Shown in pieces: positions 57,790 through 64,000 of a DNA stretch of 64,000 nucleotides; within the stretch, counting starts at the first letter, position 1; every line of letters begins with the position of its first letter. The notes under the pieces were generated by a model. It had not been told where the DNA came from. It did not search any database and saw nothing but the letters and a program-made list of their open reading frames with translations. The translations under genes were made by a program, and so were the position numbers. The DNA is from Cohnella thailandensis (lineage in GTDB: Bacteria; Bacillota; Bacilli; Paenibacillales; Paenibacillaceae), in assembly GCF_014212135.1 (NCBI RefSeq), contig NZ_JACJVQ010000003.1, positions 310,001-374,000 of the forward strand. The letters run 5' to 3'.

Positions 57790-58240
57790 GCGTATTCTGG
57801 CGGAGAGAGTAGGATTCTTTTTGTCGCTCCCTCTCGGGAATCGACTCGTTTTTTGCGTATGGCGGAGAGAGTGGGATTCGCTCCGTCGCGTCGTGGCCGT
57901 AATACGTCCACAACATAGCGACTATCACGCCGGGGCCTACGAACATGCCTTTGGGCATGTTCGCTTAACGGCCCGTTCTCATCCCACTCGCCATACGCAA
58001 AAAAGATTCCCTCTCGGGAATCGGCTTGTTTTTTGCGTATGGCGGAGAGAGTGGGATTCGCTCCGTCGCGTCGTGGCCGTAATACGTCCACAACATGGCG
58101 ACTATCACGCCGGGGCCTACGAACATGCCTTTGGGCATGTTCGCTTAACGGCCCGTTCGAATCCCACTCGCCATACGCAAAAAAGATTCCCTCTCGGGAA
58201 TCGACTTATTTTTTGCGTATGGCGGAGAGAGTGGGATTCG
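57790..58240. repeat. 180-bp tandem array derived from the tRNA-Ser 3' end
   Basis: Two near-identical 180-bp units (57841-58020, 58021-58200) run into the tRNA gene, and a degenerate partial copy precedes them (57790-57840). Only a few bases differ between the two units. Each unit carries the last 21 bases of tRNA-Ser (copies at 57860, 58040; real gene 58220), a ~100-bp core with hairpin GAACATGCC-TTTG-GGCATGTTC, an inverted copy of the tRNA end (ATCCCACTCGCCATACGCAA) and the terminator GATTCCC-GAGA-GGGAATC-T6. Shows repeated duplication at the tRNA end; origin (integration scars, unequal recombination) is inference. Confidence 0.8.
58179..58202 (-). terminator. terminator of tRNA-Ser
   Basis: Minus strand GATTCCC-GAGA-GGGAATC followed by TTTTTT, 18 bp beyond the tRNA CCA. 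The same hairpin recurs at 57999-58022 in the next array unit. Confidence 0.8.
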
Positions 58241-58308
58241 AACCCACGTGGGCTTGCACCCTAACGGTTTTCAAGACCGCCCCGTTATGACCGCTTCGGT
58301 ATCTCTCC
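58220..58308 (-). tRNA. tRNA-Ser (anticodon TGA)
   Basis: 89 nt with CCA encoded. Acceptor GGAGAGA / TCTCTCC, discriminator G, anticodon loop CTTGAAA (TGA, reads UCA), long variable arm, T-arm GTGGG-TTCGAAT-CCCAC. Directly downstream of serS on the minus strand, as in Bacillus. Confidence 0.96.
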
Positions 58309-58384
58309 ATAAGAAAGGCAGCGGCGCAATTCGATGGAATCGCCCGATCTGCCCCGTAATCATATCACAGAGAAGAAGTTAGGA

Positions 58385-59668
58385 TCAACCCCTGGGGGCG
58401 ATCTTGTCGATTCCTCCCATGTAAGGCCTCAGCGCTTCCGGAATGACGACCGTTCCGTCCGCTTGCTGGTAATTCTCCAGGATCGCGGCGACGGTACGGC
58501 CCACGGCAAGCCCGGATCCGTTCAGCGTATGAACGAGCTCCGGCTTCGCCCCCGTTTCGCGGCGGAAGCGAATGCCCGCGCGGCGAGCCTGGAAGTCCTC
58601 GAAGTTCGTGCAGGACGAGATCTCGCGATAAGTATCCTGGCTTGGCAGCCAAACCTCAAGGTCGTAGGTCTTGGCCGAACCGAAGCCCATGTCGCCCGTG
58701 CAGAGCGCCAATACGCGGTACGGAAGGCCAAGTACCTGCAGGACACGCTCTGCGTGTCCCGTGAGCTCCTCCAGCGCGTCGTAGGACGTCTCGGGGGCTA
58801 CCAGCTTCACGAGCTCCACCTTATTGAATTGGTGCTGGCGGATTAGGCCGCGGGTGTCTCGGCCCGCCGCTCCGGCTTCCGAACGGAAGCAGCCGCTGAA
58901 CGCCACGAACTTCGCCGGAAGCTGATCCGCGTTCAGGATATCGTCGCGGTGCAGGTTCGTCACCGGAACCTCGGCGGTAGGAATAAGGAAATATTCCGTG
59001 CCTTCGATCTTGAACAGATCCTCCTCGAACTTCGGAAGCTGGCCCGTCCCGACCAGGCTGTCGCGATTGACGATGTACGGAGGCAGCACTTCCTCGTAGC
59101 CGTGTTTGTCGGCGTGCAGATCCATCATCAGGTTTATTAGGGCACGCTCCAGACGGGCTCCCAGCCCTCTGTAGAAGACGAAGCGCGAACCGGTAACCTT
59201 AGCGGCGTTCTCGAAGTCCAGAATGCCCAGCCCGTCCGCTAGGTCAAAGTGGGCCTTCGGCTCGAAGTCGAACGATGGCCGCTCGCCGACGCGGCGAAGC
59301 TCGACGTTGTCTTCCTCGGAAGCGCCGACCGGCACGCTCTCGTGAGGCACGTTAGGAATCGAGAGAAGAATCGCGTCCAGCTTCTCGTCGAGCGCGCGAA
59401 TCTCTTCGTCCAATTCCTTGATGCGATCGTTCACGCTGCGCATCTCGGCGATCAGCTCGTCCGCGTTGCCGCCGCTCTTCTTCAGCTTGGCGACCTCCTG
59501 CGAGACGACATTCCGTCTATTCTTGAGCGTGTCGCTCTCGACCAGCCTCTCCCGGCGAGCGCTGTCGAGCTTCGGGAACTCTTCGATCAGCTCGAGCGAA
59601 GCGTTGCGGTTGCGCAGCGCCTGCTCGACCTTCCCTAAATCGTTCCGCAGCAATCTAACATCCAACAT
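58385..59668 (-). CDS. serS: seryl-tRNA synthetase
   Basis: 427 residues. N-terminal antiparallel coiled-coil tRNA-binding arm about 30-100 ([20 protein letters not shown]), then the class II catalytic core: motif 2 [20 protein letters not shown] and motif 3 region [40 protein letters not shown] and [16 protein letters not shown] are SerRS-specific. AAAGGAG lies before the ATG. The 65-bp gap to pdxT has no T-box leader, so serS is probably transcribed with pdxST. Confidence 0.97.
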   Translation of the reverse strand: MLDVRLLRNDLGKVEQALRNRNASLELIEEFPKLDSARRERLVESDTLKNRRNVVSQEVAKLKKSGGNADELIAEMRSVNDRIKELDEEIRALDEKLDAILLSIPNVPHESVPVGASEEDNVELRRVGERPSFDFEPKAHFDLADGLGILDFENAAKVTGSRFVFYRGLGARLERALINLMMDLHADKHGYEEVLPPYIVNRDSLVGTGQLPKFEEDLFKIEGTEYFLIPTAEVPVTNLHRDDILNADQLPAKFVAFSGCFRSEAGAAGRDTRGLIRQHQFNKVELVKLVAPETSYDALEELTGHAERVLQVLGLPYRVLALCTGDMGFGSAKTYDLEVWLPSQDTYREISSCTNFEDFQARRAGIRFRRETGAKPELVHTLNGSGLAVGRTVAAILENYQQADGTVVIPEALRPYMGGIDKIAPRG

Positions 59669-59733
59669 GTGCTGAACTCCTTTCCCGTGTACGGGTATTT
59701 ATCGGTACTGAGGTCGGCCTGTCCGCCGCGATA

Positions 59734-60315
59734 TTATCGATTAGCCGAGGCTTCCTTGGCCATGTTCAGGAAGTACTCATGCAGACGATAATCATCCGTG
59801 AGCTCCGGATGGTAAGAGGAAGCAAGCAGGTTCCCCTGTCTGGCGGTCACGATCTCGTCCTTGTAAGTAGACAGCACATCCACGTTGTCTCCGACTTCCT
59901 TGATAAGAGGAGCCCGAATGAACACCGCCCGAAGAGGAGTATCGATGCCCTTGACGTCCAGATCCGTCTCGAAGCTCTCTCTCTGACGGCCGAACGCATT
60001 GCGGGCAACCGTCATGTTCATCAACTGCAGATGAGGCTCTTCCGCGCCCTCCAGCCTCTCCGCCAGAACGATGAGGCCCGCGCAAGTCCCGAACACGGGC
60101 TTGCCGTTCCGGGCGAATTCGCGGATCGCGTCGATAAAGCCGTATTTTCTCATCAGCTTGCCGATGGTCGTACTCTCGCCGCCCGGCAGGATAAGGCCGT
60201 CGATCTCTTGAAGCTGCTCGACCGTCTTGACCGCCACGCCCTTGCCTCCGGCAAGCTCGATGCTTTTGATATGCTCCGCTACGGCCCCTTGCAGGGCCAA
60301 TACTCCGATGTTCAT
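59734..60315 (-). CDS. pdxT: pyridoxal 5'-phosphate synthase glutaminase subunit
   Basis: 193-residue class I glutamine amidotransferase that supplies ammonia to PdxS. Starts [20 protein letters not shown]; oxyanion/glycine loop LPGGESTT, nucleophile C78 ([11 protein letters not shown]), and catalytic H169/E171 ([10 protein letters not shown]). Co-transcribed with pdxS, separated by a structured 129-bp gap. Cofactor supply may be linked functionally to the DgaE-like PLP enzyme of cluster B only in a general sense. Confidence 0.97.
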   Translation of the reverse strand: MNIGVLALQGAVAEHIKSIELAGGKGVAVKTVEQLQEIDGLILPGGESTTIGKLMRKYGFIDAIREFARNGKPVFGTCAGLIVLAERLEGAEEPHLQLMNMTVARNAFGRQRESFETDLDVKGIDTPLRAVFIRAPLIKEVGDNVDVLSTYKDEIVTARQGNLLASSYHPELTDDYRLHEYFLNMAKEASANR

Positions 60316-60368
60316 CCAAGTTCCCTTCCTTCATAGCCAATACTGCCTTGCAATGGGTAAACCCAATC

Positions 60369-60412
60369 TGGGCGGCTCCCCATCGGCTGTAAGGAGCCGT
60401 TGCGAAGCCGCC
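60369..60412 (-). promoter_or_regulatory. intercistronic nested stem-loop between pdxS and pdxT
   Basis: Outer stem GGGCGGCT / AGCCGCCC (60369-60376, 60405-60412) enclosing CGGCT / AGCCG (60383-60387, 60394-60398). No U-run; may tune pdxS:pdxT stoichiometry (12:12 in the complex) or mRNA stability. Confidence 0.5.
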
Positions 60413-60444
60413 CGTTGTGAATGGATAGTAGTCCGCCCCGCCTC

Positions 60445-61326
60445 TTACAGGCCGCGGTCTTGCATGCGCTCGGAACGATCGAGCTTGGAGATCTCGATGC
60501 CCTTCATCGCGGTGCCCAGGTTCTTGGACACGCGAGCGATGAGTTCGTAATCGGTGTAATGAGTCGTCGCTTCCACGATAGCGCGAGCGAACTTCTCCGG
60601 GGAGTCGGACTTGAAGATACCCGAACCGACGAAGACGCCGTCGGCGCCCAGGTGCATCATCAGCGCGGCGTCGGACGGAGTGGCGACTCCGCCTGCGGCG
60701 AAGTTGACGACCGGCAAGCGGCCCGTCTCATGAACGCCGAGCAGCAGGTCGTAAGGCACGCCGAGAGTCTTCGCTTCATGATACAGTTCGTCCTTGGACA
60801 GGTTCTGCACCTTACGGATTTGACCCGTGATCAGACGCATATGACGAACGGCTTCGACGATGTTGCCCGTTCCCGGTTCGCCCTTCGTGCGAAGCATCGA
60901 GGCGCCTTCTTGAATGCGGCGAAGCGCTTCGCCAAGGTCCTTCGCTCCGCAGACGAACGGAACCGTGAACTCTTCCTTGCTGATGTGGAAGATATCGTCG
61001 GCCGGAGTCAGAACTTCGCTCTCGTCGATGTAGTCGACGCCCAACGATTCCAATACTTTCGCTTCCACGTAGTGGCCGATGCGAGCCTTGGCCATAACCG
61101 GAATCGACACGACCTTCATGACTTCTTCGACGATGGTCGGATCGGCCATGCGGGCAACGCCGCCAGCCGCGCGAATATCGGAAGGAACGCGTTCAAGCGC
61201 CATAACCGCCGTAGCGCCCGCCGCTTCCGCGATCTTGGCTTGCTCCGCGTTCATGACGTCCATGATGACGCCGCCCTTTTGCATCTCGGCCATGCCGCGC
61301 TTAACTCTCGAAGTACCTGTCTCCAT
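60445..61326 (-). CDS. pdxS: pyridoxal 5'-phosphate synthase, lyase subunit
   Basis: 293 residues, highly conserved (beta/alpha)8 PLP synthase using ribose 5-phosphate, glyceraldehyde 3-phosphate and ammonia. Blocks [40 protein letters not shown], the Schiff-base lysine K80 in [10 protein letters not shown], and [20 protein letters not shown]. Own promoter at 61361-61389 and AGGAGG before the ATG. Followed by pdxT. Confidence 0.98.
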   Translation of the reverse strand: METGTSRVKRGMAEMQKGGVIMDVMNAEQAKIAEAAGATAVMALERVPSDIRAAGGVARMADPTIVEEVMKVVSIPVMAKARIGHYVEAKVLESLGVDYIDESEVLTPADDIFHISKEEFTVPFVCGAKDLGEALRRIQEGASMLRTKGEPGTGNIVEAVRHMRLITGQIRKVQNLSKDELYHEAKTLGVPYDLLLGVHETGRLPVVNFAAGGVATPSDAALMMHLGADGVFVGSGIFKSDSPEKFARAIVEATTHYTDYELIARVSKNLGTAMKGIEISKLDRSERMQDRGL

Positions 61327-61360
61327 GATTTCTCACGCCTCCTGAATATACTATCCATAG

Positions 61361-61389
61361 ATTTTACAGGAAGGGCCGCCAATAGACAA
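61361..61389 (-). promoter_or_regulatory. sigma-A promoter of pdxST
   Basis: Minus strand TTGTCT (61384-61389), 17-bp spacer, TAAAAT (61361-61366), 34 bp before the pdxS start. Confidence 0.65.
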
Positions 61390-61447
61390 CCCATCCGCTC
61401 GGGATTGTTACGCTATTGTTGCAAAACTATCCAGTAACAGGCTTCGC

Positions 61448-62797
61448 TTAGAACAAATCCACGATCCCGTTGAACAGGCTGGAGAAGAAATCTCCGATAG
61501 CCCGAAGCAGAAGCTTGAACCATCCGGCCTTCTTCACGTCGTCCCCGGCAACCAGATCGACCGTTACAGTCTTATCATCTTGAGTAGCCGGATCCTTATA
61601 CGTGTAAGTAACCGTTCCGACCTTGTCTCCCGATTTGACCGGAGCAACCAACGGATCGGAGACCGGAGTCACTTCGGTTACCGTCGGGGTCACTTCGGAG
61701 CCCTTCGGAACCAGGATCGTAATGTCGGTAGCCGTCACGACTTCTACCTTCTTCGAAGCGCCTTTTTTGACCTTGAGCGTCTCATGCTCCGGCACCGAGG
61801 CCTTCGCGTCCAAGATCGTCTTCTTCTCGAATTGGTTGAAGCCGTAATCGAACAGCTTGGCCGTCTCCAAGAAGCGCTTGCCGTCGTTCATGCCTCCGGG
61901 AACGCCCATGACGACCGCGATCAAGCGCGTGCCGTTCTGCAGGGCCGTTCCGGTGAAGCAGTTGCCCGCGTTCGTGGTATGGCCCGTCTTCAGTCCGTCT
62001 ACGCCGGGGTAAGCGAACTTCTTGAAGTTCGTTACGTTCTTGTTGGATTCCAGCATCCAGTTGTAGTTGACGACCTCGTCTTTATCGCGCTCGCGGAACT
62101 TAAAGGATTGGATCTTGGAATATTCCAGGAATTCGGGATAATCCTTAAGGATATGATATGCCAGTATCGCGGAATCGCGAGCCGACATGACCGTCTCTCC
62201 TTCGATGGAAGTCGGACGATAGGCTTCCGGCATATCGGCGCGATCCAAGCCCGTGGAGTTGATGAAGTGCGTCTTCGTCATTCCGAGCTCGGCCGCCGTA
62301 TCGTTCATCAGCTTAGCGAAGGCTTCTTCGGAGCCCGCTACGGATTCCGCCAATTGCACGGTAGCGTCGTTGGCCGAACCGATGGCCATCGCCTTGTACA
62401 GTTCTTCAACCGTATGCTTGTCTCCTTCGGCAAGGAAAACCCGGCTGCCGATCTGTAGGGAGGCATTCTCTTGCACCGTAATCGTCTGGTCCCAGCTGAG
62501 CTTGCCGTCTTGGATAGCTTTGAATACCAGATATTCCGTCATCATCTTGGTCATGCTCGCCGGGGGGAGAGCCTCGTCGGAATTATTCTCATAGAGGACT
62601 TGTCCGGTCGCGGAATCCATTAGGATAGCCGATTTAACGTTCAAATCCAAGGAAGCCGTATTCGCCGTTCCAGCGGCAGCGGCGCTTGCAGCGCCCGACA
62701 ATATTATCATAACGGCCATTACAAAAAGAACAGGAATGGCCACGAATCGTTGATGGTTAAGAGACAGTCGAAGAACGGAAGTAAGATTGCGATTCAA
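61448..62797 (-). CDS. dacA: D-alanyl-D-alanine carboxypeptidase (PBP5-like)
   Basis: 449 residues; trims the terminal D-Ala of peptidoglycan pentapeptides outside the membrane. Signal segment about 19-42, SxxK motif with nucleophile S81 (PPASMTKMMTEYLV), SxN (GSANDATVQLAES), KTG (GLKTGHTTNAGNC), a C-terminal beta domain (LKVKKGASKKVEVV ... KSGDKVGTVTYTYK) and a terminal amphipathic helix FKLLLRAIGDFFSSLFNGIV for membrane attachment. TTG start at 62797, AAAGGAG about 11 bp upstream. Between guaB and pdxS as in Bacillus. Confidence 0.96.
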   Translation of the reverse strand: MNRNLTSVLRLSLNHQRFVAIPVLFVMAVMIILSGAASAAAAGTANTASLDLNVKSAILMDSATGQVLYENNSDEALPPASMTKMMTEYLVFKAIQDGKLSWDQTITVQENASLQIGSRVFLAEGDKHTVEELYKAMAIGSANDATVQLAESVAGSEEAFAKLMNDTAAELGMTKTHFINSTGLDRADMPEAYRPTSIEGETVMSARDSAILAYHILKDYPEFLEYSKIQSFKFRERDKDEVVNYNWMLESNKNVTNFKKFAYPGVDGLKTGHTTNAGNCFTGTALQNGTRLIAVVMGVPGGMNDGKRFLETAKLFDYGFNQFEKKTILDAKASVPEHETLKVKKGASKKVEVVTATDITILVPKGSEVTPTVTEVTPVSDPLVAPVKSGDKVGTVTYTYKDPATQDDKTVTVDLVAGDDVKKAGWFKLLLRAIGDFFSSLFNGIVDLF

Positions 62798-62886
62798 TGC
62801 GCGTATCTCTCCTTTTCAGCAGGGTATTTTTTGTCGTGTACAGGCATTAAACTCCGAATGTTATTGTATCATACCGCATACCAAGG

Positions 62887-62926
62887 AAAAAGCCGCAGAC
62901 GAGATTTCTCTCCTCTGCGGCCTTTT
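62887..62926 (-). terminator. terminator of guaB
   Basis: Minus strand GGCCGCAGAGGAGAG / CTCGTCTGCGGC stem followed by TTTTTCC; T-rich on the plus side too. Confidence 0.8.
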
Positions 62927-62945
62927 ATTAATTGGAAACTGTATT

Positions 62946-64000
<1,055 letters not shown>

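Noticed and set aside
57790..58240. Tandem array as a CRISPR array
   Set aside because: Units are 180 bp with no separate variable spacers, and no cas genes are present.
57707..58264. 185-codon frame across the 180-bp tandem array and tRNA-Ser
   Set aside because: Repetitive translation created by the tandem DNA repeat, running into the tRNA gene; no start signal.
59669..59733. T-box riboswitch upstream of serS
   Set aside because: Only 65 bp lie between pdxT and serS and no T-box core or antiterminator pairing is visible.

Overview
The window looks like chromosomal DNA of a spore-forming, motile Bacillota of the Paenibacillaceae (Paenibacillus/Cohnella type). The evidence is GC-rich coding sequence, strong AGGAGG-type ribosome binding sites with frequent GTG/TTG starts, spore genes (sspP-like, YjcZ-like, Spo0E-like), a flagellar motAB pair, tRNA genes with encoded CCA, a large SLH-domain surface protein, and two YesM/YesN-type two-component systems wired to sugar ABC importers. 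The right end (guaB-dacA-pdxS-pdxT-serS-tRNA-Ser, all on the minus strand) is a gene order found close to oriC in Bacilli. No prophage, IS element or CRISPR array is visible.

Layout. 1-1.4 kb: end of motA, motB, a small membrane protein. 1.5-5.1 kb: a YhfW-like oxidoreductase whose Rieske domain is split off by a frameshift, small proteins, a degenerate glucosaminidase-like protein, a cluster of DnaA-box-like sites, tadA and a Spo0E-like gene. 5.3-10.6 kb: response regulator, histidine kinase and a MacB/FtsX-type ABC transporter with a palindromic operator candidate. 10.7-23.2 kb: carbohydrate cluster A (LacI regulator, LplB/LplC permeases, binding lipoprotein, YesM/YesN pair, intracellular GH2 enzyme), interrupted by an AT-rich two-gene islet and a 183-bp palindromic repeat element. 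23.4-30.4 kb: GntR-MFS pair, a PDZ-less HtrA-like protease, TetR-MFS pair, YjcZ-like gene, tRNA-Arg, aldo/keto reductase. 30.4-40.1 kb: 1.67k-residue SLH protein, globin-coupled chemotaxis sensor, DUF2203 protein, tRNA-Pro, XRE-type membrane regulator and two unknown membrane proteins, then a second copy of the 183-bp element. 40.4-54.0 kb: carbohydrate cluster B. 54.1-64.0 kb: small membrane protein, lipoprotein, YitT, spore and unknown small genes, a 180-bp tandem array built on the tRNA-Ser 3' end, then the housekeeping operon region.

Cluster B is the most interesting system. A minus-strand operon encodes an amidohydrolase/deacetylase-family metallohydrolase, a DgaE-like PLP ammonia-lyase, a DgaF-like KDPG aldolase, a PfkB kinase and a HutC-type GntR regulator. 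Divergent from it are an intracellular GH20 hexosaminidase, a YesM/YesN pair and a complete sugar ABC importer. Read together this suggests import of a hexosamine-containing oligosaccharide or amino-sugar acid by ABC transport, intracellular hydrolysis and deacylation, ammonia elimination to 2-keto-3-deoxygluconate, ATP-dependent phosphorylation and aldol cleavage to pyruvate and glyceraldehyde 3-phosphate. That would be a PTS-independent version of the D-glucosaminate route. The pathway is inference; the gene set and order are directly visible.

Two further structures deserve attention: the 183-bp element present twice with identical internal geometry (four ~23-bp motifs at exact 50-bp spacing, two direct and two inverted), and the 180-bp tandem array next to tRNA-Ser, which carries extra copies and inverted copies of the tRNA 3' end.
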